The position numbers and the translations under genes were made by a program. The notes under the pieces were generated by a model. That model ran no database searches. It had not been told where the DNA came from and saw only the letters and a list, made by a program, of their open reading frames with translations. DNA of 64,000 nt from Bradyrhizobiaceae bacterium (GTDB lineage: Bacteria; Pseudomonadota; Alphaproteobacteria; Rhizobiales; Xanthobacteraceae). This document shows, piece by piece, positions 24,910 through 36,583 of this stretch (the first letter of the stretch is position 1; each line of letters begins with the position of its first letter). The DNA is taken from positions 1 through 64,000 of the forward strand of contig PQAH01000024.1 in the NCBI GenBank assembly GCA_003105195.1, read 5' to 3'.

Positions 24910-25653
24910 ATGCTCGATCTCCTCCTCGCGGCGACGGCCCACACCCTGCGCGACGTGCTACCGGTGGCGGCGGTGATCGCCGGATTCCAGGCGCTGGTGC
25001 TGCGCCGGCGCCCGGAGCGACTGCGACGCGTCCTGGTGGGGACGTCGTTTCTCGTGATCGGACTGATCCTGTTCCGGTTCGGCATCACCGAATCGCTGCT
25101 GCCGATCGGCTCGTCGATGGCGGCGCAGCTCGCTGCTCCGGATTTCGTCGGCGGGGAGGCCGTATGGTCCTCCTACGGCTGGCTCTACGCTTTCGCCTTC
25201 GCGCTCGGGCTCTCGGCCACGCTGATCGAGCCCACGCTGATCGCCGTCGCGGAGCGGGCGCGCGAGCTGAGTGGCGGCGCGCTTCGGCCCGCGATGTTCC
25301 GGCTCGCCGTCGCGGTGGGCGTCGCGCTCGGCATGCTGGTCGGAACGCTGCGGATCGTCGTCGGCCTGCCGTTGGCGTATGCTTTCGCGGTCCTGGTGGC
25401 GATGGTCGCGGTCGTCTCCTGGCGGGCACCGAGGCAGCTGCGGCCGCTCGCCTTCGACAGCGGCGGAGTGGCGACGTCGGTGGTGATCGTGCCGCTGATC
25501 GCCGCCTTCTCGCTGAACGTGGCCGGCGCGATTCCGGGAAGGGATCCGCTGGTGGACGGCTTCGGCCTGGTCATGCTGGTGTTCCTGATGCCGATCGTCA
25601 GCGTGATGGCCGTGGCCGCGATCGCGGCGAAGCCGGCGCGGGAGCCGGATTGA
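24910..25653 (+). CDS. DUF1538 family membrane protein, second of a pair
   Basis: 247 residues, same fold as the preceding gene: FAFALGLSATLIEPTLIAVA aligns with its GFGSTVAEPALFSVV block, and VVIVPLIAAFSLNVAGAI with its INIPLITALG block. It starts 10 bases after the first copy, so the two products likely assemble as halves of one pseudosymmetric unit. It lies 13 bases before the PII-like gene. Confidence 0.85.
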   Translation: MLDLLLAATAHTLRDVLPVAAVIAGFQALVLRRRPERLRRVLVGTSFLVIGLILFRFGITESLLPIGSSMAAQLAAPDFVGGEAVWSSYGWLYAFAFALGLSATLIEPTLIAVAERARELSGGALRPAMFRLAVAVGVALGMLVGTLRIVVGLPLAYAFAVLVAMVAVVSWRAPRQLRPLAFDSGGVATSVVIVPLIAAFSLNVAGAIPGRDPLVDGFGLVMLVFLMPIVSVMAVAAIAAKPAREPD

Positions 25654-25666
25654 GGAGGATGCGACG

Positions 25667-26014
25667 ATGGAGTTCAAGCTGCTCCTGGCGATGACGGAAG
25701 ACAGCCGCGTGGACGCCGTCTTGCAGGCCGCGCGCGAGGCGGGTGCCACCGGCGCCACCGTCATCACGAGCGCGCGCGGGGAAGGGCTGATGCCGAAGAA
25801 GACCTTCCTGGGCCTGGACCTGACGGGCCAGAGGGACGTGATCCTGCTGGTCGTCGAGGCGCATCTGAGCCGCGATATCCTGGCGGCAGTCGCGCGCGCC
25901 GGCGAGTTCGAGACGCGTCCCGGTTGCGGGATCGCGTTCCAGCTCGCGATCGAGGACGCGGCCGGCCTGGGATCGCAGATCCGCGCCTTGAGCGGCCGCC
26001 GGCCGCAGCCGTAG
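25667..26014 (+). CDS. PII-like (GlnB-fold) regulatory protein
   Basis: 115 residues with the PII strand order: FKLLLAMTEDSRVDAVLQAAREAGATGATVITSARG, a short loop (GLMPKKTFLGLDLTGQ), then VILLVVEAHLSRDILAAV. Length equals GlnB, but the T-loop is short and lacks the Tyr that GlnD uridylylates, so it belongs to the PII-like group rather than true GlnB/GlnK. PII-like proteins bind nucleotides and gate an adjacent transporter (compare SbtB with SbtA). Here the partners should be the two DUF1538 proteins immediately upstream. GGAGG precedes the ATG. Confidence 0.85.
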   Translation: MEFKLLLAMTEDSRVDAVLQAAREAGATGATVITSARGEGLMPKKTFLGLDLTGQRDVILLVVEAHLSRDILAAVARAGEFETRPGCGIAFQLAIEDAAGLGSQIRALSGRRPQP

Positions 26015-26063
26015 GAAGCGCGGGCACCGGCGGGGCGACGATTTTTCGATTCAGAGGCATCCG

Positions 26064-28808
<2,745 letters not shown>

Positions 28809-28837
28809 ACAGGGACACCGGGCGAACGGAGAGCGCG

Positions 28838-30085
28838 ATGGACACGACCCTCAGCGAAGCGCCGTTCCGCCTGGTCTCGGTCGCGGACTACGAGCCGCTG
28901 ATCGGCGCCGAGGCGGCCGACCGTCTCCTGCGCAAGGCGGAACGCCTGCGCGACTTCCACGTCGTCAACGTCAACTCCACCTATTACGGGGGCGGCGTCG
29001 CCGAGCTGCTGTCGTCGCTGACCCTGCTGATGAACGCCTCCGGCATCAGGACCGGCTGGCGCGTGATCGAGGGGCGGCCGGACTTCTTCAGCATCACCAA
29101 GAAGATGCACAATGCGCTGCAGGGCGCCGAGATCAACCTCTCCGAGCAGAAGAAGCGCATCTACGAGGAGGTCGTCTACGAGAACGCCGTGCGGATGCAC
29201 CTCGACCACGACGTCGTGATCGTGCACGACCCGCAGCCGCTGCCGCTGGTCCGCCACTTCCGCCGGAGGGCGCCCTGGATCTGGCGCTGCCACGTCGATC
29301 TCTCCGAGCCGAACGCGGAGCTGTGGCGCTACCTGGCGCCGATGGTCGAGAACTACGACGCGGTCGTGGTCTCGCTGCCCGAATATGCGCAGAAGCTCAC
29401 CACGCCGCAGCGCTTCATCATGCCGGCCATCAATCCCTTCTCGACCACCAACAAGGAGCTGTCGGAGGGCGAGATCGACGAGCGCCTGTCGCGATACGGG
29501 ATCCCGACCGACCTGCCGCTGGTCGTTCAGGTCTCCCGCTTCGACCGCTGGAAGGATCCGGAGGGCGTGATCCGGGCCTTTCGCATCGCGCGCGAGCAGG
29601 CCGACTGCACGCTGGTGCTGGTCGGCAATGTGGCGACCGACGATCCCGAGGGGCAGGAGGTGTTCGAGTCGCTGCACGACTGCGAGGAGGAGCGGATCCG
29701 CATCCTCTCGGTGCAGGACACGGCGCTGGTCAATGCGCTGCAGCGGCGCGCCGCCGTGGTGCTGCAGAAGTCGATCCGGGAGGGCTTCGGCCTGACCGTG
29801 GCGGAGGCGATGTGGAAGGGCACGCCGGTGATCGGCGGACGGGTCGGCGGCATCCGCCACCAGATCGAGGACGGGGTCGACGGCTTCCTGGTCGAGACCG
29901 TCGAGCAGGCCGCCGAGCGGATCGTCCAGCTGGTCAAGGATCCCGATCTGCACCGCCGGATGGGCGAGAAGGCCCGCGCCACGGTGGGCAGGCGCTTCCT
30001 GATGACCCGCCTGATGGAGGACTGGCTCGACCTGATCGATTCCTTCGAGACCGATTTCCGCCTGAGGGCGGCGCCGGGCGGGTGA
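28838..30085 (+). CDS. Glycosyltransferase family 4, trehalose synthase TreT-like
   Basis: 415 residues. The N-terminal Rossmann half has VNVNSTYYGGGVAELLSSL and the acceptor-side signature VIVHDPQPLPLV, highly typical of trehalose glycosyltransferring synthase/trehalose phosphorylase-like GT4 enzymes. The C-terminal half has QVSRFDRWKDPEGVI, QKSIREGFGLTVAEAMWKGTPVI (E-x7-E nucleotide-sugar motif) and GRVGGIRHQIEDG. It would make trehalose from NDP-glucose and glucose, or run in reverse. The start at 28838 has GGAG upstream. It lies in the operon between the ion pump and a GalT-like gene, suggesting compatible-solute or sugar-storage metabolism under the same control. Confidence 0.87.
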   Translation: MDTTLSEAPFRLVSVADYEPLIGAEAADRLLRKAERLRDFHVVNVNSTYYGGGVAELLSSLTLLMNASGIRTGWRVIEGRPDFFSITKKMHNALQGAEINLSEQKKRIYEEVVYENAVRMHLDHDVVIVHDPQPLPLVRHFRRRAPWIWRCHVDLSEPNAELWRYLAPMVENYDAVVVSLPEYAQKLTTPQRFIMPAINPFSTTNKELSEGEIDERLSRYGIPTDLPLVVQVSRFDRWKDPEGVIRAFRIAREQADCTLVLVGNVATDDPEGQEVFESLHDCEEERIRILSVQDTALVNALQRRAAVVLQKSIREGFGLTVAEAMWKGTPVIGGRVGGIRHQIEDGVDGFLVETVEQAAERIVQLVKDPDLHRRMGEKARATVGRRFLMTRLMEDWLDLIDSFETDFRLRAAPGG

Positions 30086-30132
30086 GGCATGGACGGACGA
30101 GCGGCCAGGACGACCGCACGGCGCGCGCGCCG

Positions 30133-31128
30133 ATGAGCGAGCTGCGCCAGGACCGGACCACGGGCGCGCGGGTCATCGTCGCCCCCGAGCGCGGGCACCG
30201 GCCGCGCCAGCCCGCGGCTCCCGCGCCGAGCCCCGCTCCGGGCTTCGACCCCGCCTGTCCCTTCTGCCCCGGCAATGAAGGCGAGCTTCCGGGCATCATC
30301 GCCGAGGCTCCATCCGCTGCCGCTCCCGGCTGGCGCGTGAGGGTGGTGCCGAACAAGCACCCCGCGCTGCGCCCGCTGCCGCCCGAAGAGGCGGCGCCGG
30401 CCGATGCCACGCTGCCGGGCCACGGCTTCCACGAGGTCGTGATCGAGAGCCCACGGCACGATGCCGCGCTCGCCGACCTGAGCGACGGCGAGATCGCGAC
30501 GGTGCTCTCCGTCTACCACGACCGCTTCGTCGCGCTGGCCGGACGGCCGCGCATCCGCGCCGTCGTCCTGTTCCGCAACCACGGGGCCGCCGCCGGCGCG
30601 TCGCTGGCGCATCCGCATGCCCAGCTCCTGGCGCTCCCGACGATGCCGCCCGGCGTGCAATCGCAGATCGACTGGGCGGAGCGGCGGTTCCGGGAGCGCG
30701 GGAACTGCCCGGTCTGCGACGAGCTCGCGCGCGAGCGGGACGACGCCCGGCGCATCGTCGAGGAGCGCCGGCACTTCGCGGCCCTGGTTCCGTTCGCGGC
30801 GACCTGCCCGTTCGAGACCTGGCTGGTCCCGAAGCGGCATCAGGCGTCGTTCGCGGAGATCGACGCGGACGAGCTGGCCGAGCTCGGGCCGTTCCTGCGC
30901 GATGCCCTGCGGCGGCTGCGGCGCGTGCTGGGCGAGGTGCCCTACAACTTCTTCGTCGATCCGCTCGGACCGGCGGAGACGGGGCAGCCGCACCTGCACT
31001 GGCGCCTGCGGATCCTCCCCGGCCTCGTGCGGCCGGGCGGCTTCGAGCTCGCGACCGGCCTGGCGATCAACCCGTCGCGCCCCGAGGAGGACGCCGAGGC
31101 CCTGCGCGGCGCGGACGGAGGCTCATGA
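30133..31128 (+). CDS. Galactose-1-phosphate uridylyltransferase-like protein (GalT/HIT fold)
   Basis: 331 residues. CPFCPGNE near residue 42 gives the first Zn Cys pair; VPNKHPAL and SLAHPHAQLLALP (HPH active-site motif whose second His would be uridylylated) follow. The C-terminal half repeats the HIT fold with NCPVCDEL and QPHLHWRLRI. This is the two-HIT layout of GalT and of the related ADP-glucose/nucleotide-sugar phosphorylases. With a TreT-like neighbour a glucose-1-phosphate to NDP-glucose role is possible. Its last 6 bases overlap the convergent PEP synthase gene. Confidence 0.85.
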   Translation: MSELRQDRTTGARVIVAPERGHRPRQPAAPAPSPAPGFDPACPFCPGNEGELPGIIAEAPSAAAPGWRVRVVPNKHPALRPLPPEEAAPADATLPGHGFHEVVIESPRHDAALADLSDGEIATVLSVYHDRFVALAGRPRIRAVVLFRNHGAAAGASLAHPHAQLLALPTMPPGVQSQIDWAERRFRERGNCPVCDELARERDDARRIVEERRHFAALVPFAATCPFETWLVPKRHQASFAEIDADELAELGPFLRDALRRLRRVLGEVPYNFFVDPLGPAETGQPHLHWRLRILPGLVRPGGFELATGLAINPSRPEEDAEALRGADGGS

Positions 31129-33540
31129 GCGTCGGCGCGCGGCGCCCTTGCGGCCGGACGCCTCGGCCGCCGCGATCCTGCGCTTGACCGCGACGAAGCT
31201 GTCGGGGCTCACCGAGATCGAATCGATGCCGCAGGCGACCAGGAACTCGGCGAATTCCGGATGGTCGCTCGGGGCCTGGCCGCACAGGCCGATCTTGGCG
31301 CCGGCCTTGCCGGCTTCCGCGATCACGTTGGCGATCATCCATTTCACGGCCTCGTCCTGCTCGTCGAACAACTCGGCGAGCTCCTCCGAATCGCGGTCGA
31401 CGCCGAGGGTGAGCTGGGTGAGGTCGTTGCTGCCGATCGAGAAGCCGTCGAAGCGCTCGGCGAAGGCCTTGGCGAGGATCACGTTGGAGGGGATCTCGCA
31501 CATCACATAGACCTCGAGCCCATGCTCGCCGCGCCGCAGGCCGTTCTCGGCCATCACGGCGAGCACGCGGTCGGCCTCGGCGACCGAGCGGCAGAACGGG
31601 ATCATGACCACGACGTTGCGGAAGCCCATCTCCTCGCGCAGCCGCTTGATCGCCCGGCACTCGAGGGCGAAGCCCGCGCGGTAGCGCGGCGAGTAGTAGC
31701 GCGCCGCCCCGCGGAACCCGATCATCGGGTTCTCCTCCTTCGGCTCGAACGCGGCGCCGCCGATCAGGTTGGCGTATTCGTTGGTCTTGAAATCGCTCAT
31801 GCGGATGATGACCGGCTTGGGATGCAGCGCCGCCGCGATGCGCGAGAGGCCGCGCGCCAGGCGGTCGACGAAATATTCGGTCTTGTCGGCATAGCCCTCG
31901 GCGAGGCCGGCGATCTGCCGCTTCGCCTCCTGGTCCTGAAGCGAGTCGAAATGCACCAGCGCCATCGGGTGCACCTTGATGTGGTTCGACACCACGAACT
32001 CCATGCGCGCGAGCCCGACGCCATCGGCCGGGATCCGCCACCAGCGGAAGGCCGCCGCGGGATTGCCGAGATTGAGCATCACCTCGGTGCGCGTCGCGGG
32101 AACGTCGCGGACGTCGAGCTCCTCGACCCGGTAGTCGGCGAAGCCCTCGTAGACGTGGCCCTGGTCGCCTTCCGCGCAGGAGACCGTCACCTCCTGCTGG
32201 TCGTGCAGCAGGCGCGTGGCATCGCCGGTGCCGACGATCGCGGGCAGGCCGAGCTCGCGGCTGACGATGGCGGCGTGCGAGGTGCGGCCGCCGCGATCCG
32301 TGACGATCGCGGCCGCCCGCTTCATGATCGGCACCCAGTCGGGGTCGGTATTGCGGGTGACCAGCACCGCGCCGTCGACGAAATCCGCGATGTCGCGCGC
32401 ACTCTCGATCAGGCAGACGCGGCCCGTGACCACGGCGTCGCCGATGGCGAGGCCCGAGACCAGCCGGCGCCCCTTCGCGGCGATGCGATAGGTCCTGAAG
32501 GTGCCCGCCTCCCGGCGCGACTGCACGGTCTCGGGCCGCGCCTGGACGACATAGAGTGCGCCGCTCTCGCCGTCCTTGGCCCATTCGATGTCCATCGGAC
32601 AGCCGTAGTGGCGCTCGATCACGTCGGCCCAGCGTCCGAGGGTGAGGATCTCGGCGTCGGAGAGGACGAAGCCCGCCCGCTCGGCCCGGGAGGTCGGCAC
32701 CGTGCGCGTGGGGCGCTCGCCCTCGCGCGCATAGATCATCTTCTGCGCCTTGCCGCCGAGCCGCTTCTCCAGGATCGGTGTCAGGGCGGGGTCGGCGAGG
32801 AGCGGCTTGAAGACCTGGTACTCGTCGGGGTCGACCGCGCCCTGCACCACGGTCTCGCCCAGGCCCCAGGCAGCGTCGATGACGACGACCTTGTCGAAGC
32901 CGGTCTCGGTATCGATCGTGAACATCACGCCGGCGCCGCCGACGTCCGACCGGACCATCAGCTGGACGCCGACCGAGAGGGCGACCTTCATGTGGTCGAA
33001 GCCCTTGGCGGTCCGGTAGCTGATGGCGCGGTCGGTGAACAGCGAGGCGAAGCAGCGGCGGCAGGCGTCGAGCAGGGCCGTCTCGCCGCGGATGTTGAGG
33101 AAGGTCTCCTGCTGCCCCGCGAAGCTCGCGTCGGGGAGGTCCTCGGCAGTCGCGCTGGAGCGCACCGCGACGTCGGCCTCGGCCTTGCCGGCGCGCTCGC
33201 AGAGCGTGCGATAGGCCGCGAGGATGGCCGCCGCGGTCTCGTCCGGCCAGGCGCCGCGCAGGATCGTGCGGCGGATCGTCTCGCCGGCCTCGGCCAGGGG
33301 CGTGCGGCCGGCCGCGAGCTCGCGCAGGACGTCGGCGATCGTCTCTTTCAGCCGGTTCGCCTCGAGGAAGTGCCAGTAGGCCTGCGCGGTGACCGCGAAG
33401 CCCGGCGGAACCGCGACGCCGCGGCCGCCGAGATGGCGCACCATCTCGCCGAGCGAGGCGTTCTTGCCGCCGACGCGGGCGACGTCGGAGCGGCCGAGCT
33501 CCTCGAACCAGGCCACCTCAGGAGAATGCTTCGACATCAT
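31123..33540 (-). CDS. ppsA: Phosphoenolpyruvate synthase
   Basis: 805 residues, the usual PpsA length. The N-terminal ATP-grasp domain (VRSSATAEDLPDASFAGQQETFLN) and the swivelling phosphohistidine domain GGRTSHAAIVSRELGLPAIVG with His422 are intact, followed by the PEP/pyruvate TIM barrel with SIGSNDLTQLTLGVDRDS and GLCGQAPSDHPEF. It converts pyruvate and ATP to PEP, AMP and phosphate, the first gluconeogenic step. Placement beside trehalose/GalT/glycogen genes suits carbon storage from three-carbon substrates. Confidence 0.96.
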   Translation of the reverse strand: MMSKHSPEVAWFEELGRSDVARVGGKNASLGEMVRHLGGRGVAVPPGFAVTAQAYWHFLEANRLKETIADVLRELAAGRTPLAEAGETIRRTILRGAWPDETAAAILAAYRTLCERAGKAEADVAVRSSATAEDLPDASFAGQQETFLNIRGETALLDACRRCFASLFTDRAISYRTAKGFDHMKVALSVGVQLMVRSDVGGAGVMFTIDTETGFDKVVVIDAAWGLGETVVQGAVDPDEYQVFKPLLADPALTPILEKRLGGKAQKMIYAREGERPTRTVPTSRAERAGFVLSDAEILTLGRWADVIERHYGCPMDIEWAKDGESGALYVVQARPETVQSRREAGTFRTYRIAAKGRRLVSGLAIGDAVVTGRVCLIESARDIADFVDGAVLVTRNTDPDWVPIMKRAAAIVTDRGGRTSHAAIVSRELGLPAIVGTGDATRLLHDQQEVTVSCAEGDQGHVYEGFADYRVEELDVRDVPATRTEVMLNLGNPAAAFRWWRIPADGVGLARMEFVVSNHIKVHPMALVHFDSLQDQEAKRQIAGLAEGYADKTEYFVDRLARGLSRIAAALHPKPVIIRMSDFKTNEYANLIGGAAFEPKEENPMIGFRGAARYYSPRYRAGFALECRAIKRLREEMGFRNVVVMIPFCRSVAEADRVLAVMAENGLRRGEHGLEVYVMCEIPSNVILAKAFAERFDGFSIGSNDLTQLTLGVDRDSEELAELFDEQDEAVKWMIANVIAEAGKAGAKIGLCGQAPSDHPEFAEFLVACGIDSISVSPDSFVAVKRRIAAAEASGRKGAARRRS

Positions 33541-33631
33541 TTCCTCCCGGCTGATACCCGCGGGTCACGCTCGTGCCCCGGTCGTGGCAAGATGGCGGAA
33601 GTCGAGCACGCGAGCGAGGACCGAGGCCGCG

Positions 33632-34408
33632 TCAACGCGTCGCTGTACCCTTCAATCCCTCGAACAGATTGATCGGGACCGGGAACAGGATGATCGAGCT
33701 CCGTTCGCCGACGACGTTCTGAAGCGCGCCGAGATACCGCAACTGCATCGCTTCCGGACGGCGGGACAGGATGTCGCCCGCCTGCACCAGCTTCTCGGCC
33801 GCCTGCTGCTCGCCTTCCGCGTCGATGATCTTCGCACGCCGCATGCGCTCGGCTTCGGCCTGCTTCGCGATCGCGCGCACCATCGTCTCGTTGAGATCGA
33901 TGTGCTTGAGCTCGACGTTCGATACCTTGATGCCCCAGGCGTCGGTCTGCTCGTCCAGCGAGCGCTGGATGTCGGTATTGAGCTTTGCGCGCTCGGCCAG
34001 CATCTCGTCCAGCTCGTGCTGACCCACCACCGAACGAAGCGTCGTCTGCGCCAATTCGCTGGTGGCGGCGTCGTAATCCTGCACCTGGATGATCGACTTC
34101 TCCGGATCCATTACGCGATAGTAGACCACCGCGTTCACTTGCACCGAGACGTTGTCGCGCGAGATCACGTCCTGCGGCGGGACATCCAACACGCGCGTTC
34201 GCAGATCGACCCGAACCATCTGTTGCACGGCGGGTATCACGATGATGAGCCCGGGTCCCTTCACCTTCCAGAAGCGCCCGAGCATGAAGATCACGCCGCG
34301 CTCGTATTCGCGCAGGATGCGGATCGAGTAGAGCACCAGCACGAGCACGATCAGGATGGGAAGCGCGATGCTGGACAGAAAGGGAATGTCGAACGGCAGG
34401 GGCATCAC
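33632..34408 (-). CDS. Slipin (stomatin/prohibitin SPFH family)
   Basis: 258 residues. One N-terminal membrane anchor ([20 protein letters not shown]) is followed by the SPFH domain: [40 protein letters not shown] and a coiled-coil-prone Ala/Glu-rich stretch ([22 protein letters not shown]). Slipins form membrane rings and are proteolytically processed by the NfeD-type protease usually encoded upstream, as here: the ATG overlaps the nfeD stop by 4 bases (ATGA). Confidence 0.94.
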   Translation of the reverse strand: MMPLPFDIPFLSSIALPILIVLVLVLYSIRILREYERGVIFMLGRFWKVKGPGLIIVIPAVQQMVRVDLRTRVLDVPPQDVISRDNVSVQVNAVVYYRVMDPEKSIIQVQDYDAATSELAQTTLRSVVGQHELDEMLAERAKLNTDIQRSLDEQTDAWGIKVSNVELKHIDLNETMVRAIAKQAEAERMRRAKIIDAEGEQQAAEKLVQAGDILSRRPEAMQLRYLGALQNVVGERSSIILFPVPINLFEGLKGTATR

Positions 34409-35805
34409 GGCCTCCTCTCATCTGGTTTCACTTTGAGCGTCAGCCCATCGCGGCGGACCACCTGGACGACGTCGCCGGGCTCGACTGACTGTTCGGCGCG
34501 CGCCGACCACATTTCGCCGTGCACGCGGATGCGTCCCTGGAGGCCGTTCCATGCGACCACCGTACCGGTCATTCCGATCATCTCCTCGGCGCCGGCCATT
34601 GGCGGACGGGTGCGCGCCTTCACGGCGGCGCCGATGACGAACAGCGCGAGGCCGACGGTGGTCGCCGCTGCAGCGACGATAAGCGGGACCGACACCGAGA
34701 TGTCGATGTCGGCGGCGGCGGGATCGAACAAGAACAGCGAGCCGATGACGAACGCAATCACCCCGCCGATGCCGAGAATCCCGAGGCCCGGCGTGAAAAC
34801 TTCGGCGACGATGAGGCTGATGCCGAGCACGACAAGGCCGAGCGCGGCATATTGCACAGGAAGCGTCGCCAGGGCAGCCAGGCCGAGCAGCAGGCAGACC
34901 GCGCCGATCACGCCGGCCACGAGTCCGCCGGGGTTCCAGAATTCGAACAGCAGCCCGTAGATGCCGACCAGCAGGAGCAGGAACGCGACATTGGGGTCGG
35001 AGATCGTGCCCAGGAGCCGGGTGCGCCAATCCGGCTCGAATGCGACGATCCGCGCGCCTCGGGTCGCGAATGTGTGCTCCGAGCCATTGAACATGGTCTT
35101 CCGGCCGTCGATGCTGACAAGCAGATCGTCGAGATCGCGCGCCACCACGTCGATGACGCTTTCCTTGAGCGCGTCCTCGGCCGTCAAGGTCGCCGCATCG
35201 CGCACCGCCTTCTCGGCCCACTCCGGATTGCGACCCCGCAGCTGCGCGAGGCTGCGCAGCATCGCGATCGAGTCGTTCATCGCCTTGCGCTGGGCGTCAG
35301 TCCCGGCCGGGGCCTTGTCCTTCTCGTCCCTCGCAGGCTCGGTCGGCTTGGGCAATCCCGGGAGGCCACCCATCTCGACCGGCGTGGCAGCCCCGACATT
35401 CGTACCGGGTGCCATCGCGGCAAGATGGGCCGCATAGACGATGAACGTCCCGGCCGAGGCCGCTCGCGCGCCGCCGGGCGCCACATAGACGATGATGGGA
35501 ATCGGAGACGCCAGGATCTGCTGGATGATCTCACGCATCGAGGAAACGAGGCCGCCGGGCGTATCGAGGCGGATGATGAGATAGCGAGCATTTTCCCGGC
35601 GCGCCCTGGCCTGCGCGTCGGCCAGCAGGCGAGTGGCGGCCACGCCGATTCCACCCTTGACGTCGGCGATCACGACGATGTCGCTGCGTTCGGCGGCGCC
35701 AGTCGGAGGGGCGGAGAATGCAAGAAGGAGCGCGGCGCCGCATAGGGCCGCCCCCCATCGCATACGCGACAGGAACGGTCGGACGAGTGCCGCCACGCTG
35801 CCCAT
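34405..35805 (-). CDS. NfeD-type membrane serine protease (ClpP-class)
   Basis: 466 residues. Signal peptide, then a ClpP/SppA-like protease domain: [39 protein letters not shown] (catalytic Ser in SAG), and a Lys-bearing helix ([15 protein letters not shown]). After four hydrophobic helices (about residues 255-375) comes the C-terminal OB-fold NfeD domain ([21 protein letters not shown]). It is the long form that cleaves the slipin C-terminus. An FNR-type box lies 33 bases before the start, suggesting that the pair is part of the oxygen-response set in this window. Confidence 0.93.
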   Translation of the reverse strand: MGSVAALVRPFLSRMRWGAALCGAALLLAFSAPPTGAAERSDIVVIADVKGGIGVAATRLLADAQARARRENARYLIIRLDTPGGLVSSMREIIQQILASPIPIIVYVAPGGARAASAGTFIVYAAHLAAMAPGTNVGAATPVEMGGLPGLPKPTEPARDEKDKAPAGTDAQRKAMNDSIAMLRSLAQLRGRNPEWAEKAVRDAATLTAEDALKESVIDVVARDLDDLLVSIDGRKTMFNGSEHTFATRGARIVAFEPDWRTRLLGTISDPNVAFLLLLVGIYGLLFEFWNPGGLVAGVIGAVCLLLGLAALATLPVQYAALGLVVLGISLIVAEVFTPGLGILGIGGVIAFVIGSLFLFDPAAADIDISVSVPLIVAAAATTVGLALFVIGAAVKARTRPPMAGAEEMIGMTGTVVAWNGLQGRIRVHGEMWSARAEQSVEPGDVVQVVRRDGLTLKVKPDERRP

Positions 35806-35838
35806 AGATATAGGCTATCACCGAGCGCAAAAGGTCGA

Positions 35839-35852
35839 TTGACCTGTATCAA
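35839..35852 (-). promoter_or_regulatory. FNR/FixK-type box upstream of nfeD
   Basis: Read on the minus strand it is TTGATACAGGTCAA, a perfect TTGAT half and GTCAA in the second half, 33 bases before the nfeD start at 35805. Confidence 0.6.
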
Positions 35853-35945
35853 AGGGGGCCGCGCTTCTGCCCGGCTGCAGGCTGCATATTCCGCCGGTTG
35901 TTCAAATGCCGCGCCCGGGGTCTCCACCTCGCTGGACAGTGCGCG

Positions 35946-36345
35946 TCAACGCACAGGCTCGATCAGCACGAGCTTCTCGACGCCCTTGACACCCGGGATA
36001 TTCTCACATGGGACGCCGCAAGGCGTCGCGAGTGCGCGCGTTGAAAATCGTTCCGCGCTGCTGCACCATGCCCTGCGGCACCGAGGCATCCACCGGAACC
36101 TGCCCAGGGCTGGCGGCTCGGCACGTCCAGAACTCGCGCGCGAAGGACCTTGTCGGATTCGCCGAGCTCGGGCTCCTGGCCGGCCAGGCGCGCCAGGCCG
36201 AAAAGCAGATGGCGCGGCTTACGATGCCGACGAGCTTGCCGTCGCGCACGACCGGAACCCGCTTGATGCCGTGCCGCTCCATCTGCGCAACGATCTCGGA
36301 TACCGGCGTCTCCGGCGAGACCGTGACGACCGCGCGCGACATCAC
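35946..36345 (-). pseudogene. Decayed CBS-BON domain protein
   Basis: A CBS domain start (VMSRAVVTVSPETPVSEIV... RVPVVRDGKLVGIVSRA) is clear from about 36345 to 36200. The following helix (LLFGLARLAGQEPELGESD, then VLDVPSRQPWAGSG) continues only in a neighbouring frame. The BON-type end (PGVKGVEKLVLIEPVR and a stop at 35946) is in a further frame piece. Intact CBS-BON proteins of rhizobia have just this order. At least two frameshifts break it, and the 5' end runs into a palindromic repeat. The parent family binds adenosyl ligands and sits with stress-response genes. Confidence 0.75.
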
Positions 36346-36456
36346 ATCCTTCCGGGCAAGGCAGCAGTTGGGCGCATTCTCGAGATCGCAAGACCTCCCC
36401 GCTTCGGATGTTGTCGCAGATCATCCGAGACCCTTGGGAGGCTTTGGCGCGCTTCG

Positions 36457-36580
36457 CTACAGCCATTTCCACTCGAAGGGAATCGGCACCGGCAGGAGCC
36501 TCGGCCGGAAATGGCTGGAGATTCTTGCGTGGCGCATGTTCTCGACGGCGAACCGGTATCCGGTTTGCCGGAACATGCTC
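36457..36580 (+). repeat. Composite palindromic repeat, copy 2 (A and B)
   Basis: Palindrome A: CAGCCATTTCC (from 36460) and GGAAATGGCTG (to 36517), perfect 11-bp arms around 37 bp. Palindrome B: 36531-36580 from GGCGCATGTTCTCGACGG through ACCGGTATCC to GCCGGAACATGCT. It lies immediately downstream of phoX (stop at 36584) and between it and the CBS-BON pseudogene. Confidence 0.85.
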
Positions 36581-36583
36581 TGG

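Noticed and set aside
35963..36472. 169-residue minus frame over the CBS-BON region as a real gene
   Set aside because: It reads only one segment of the decayed gene and runs into a repeat; treated as part of the pseudogene.
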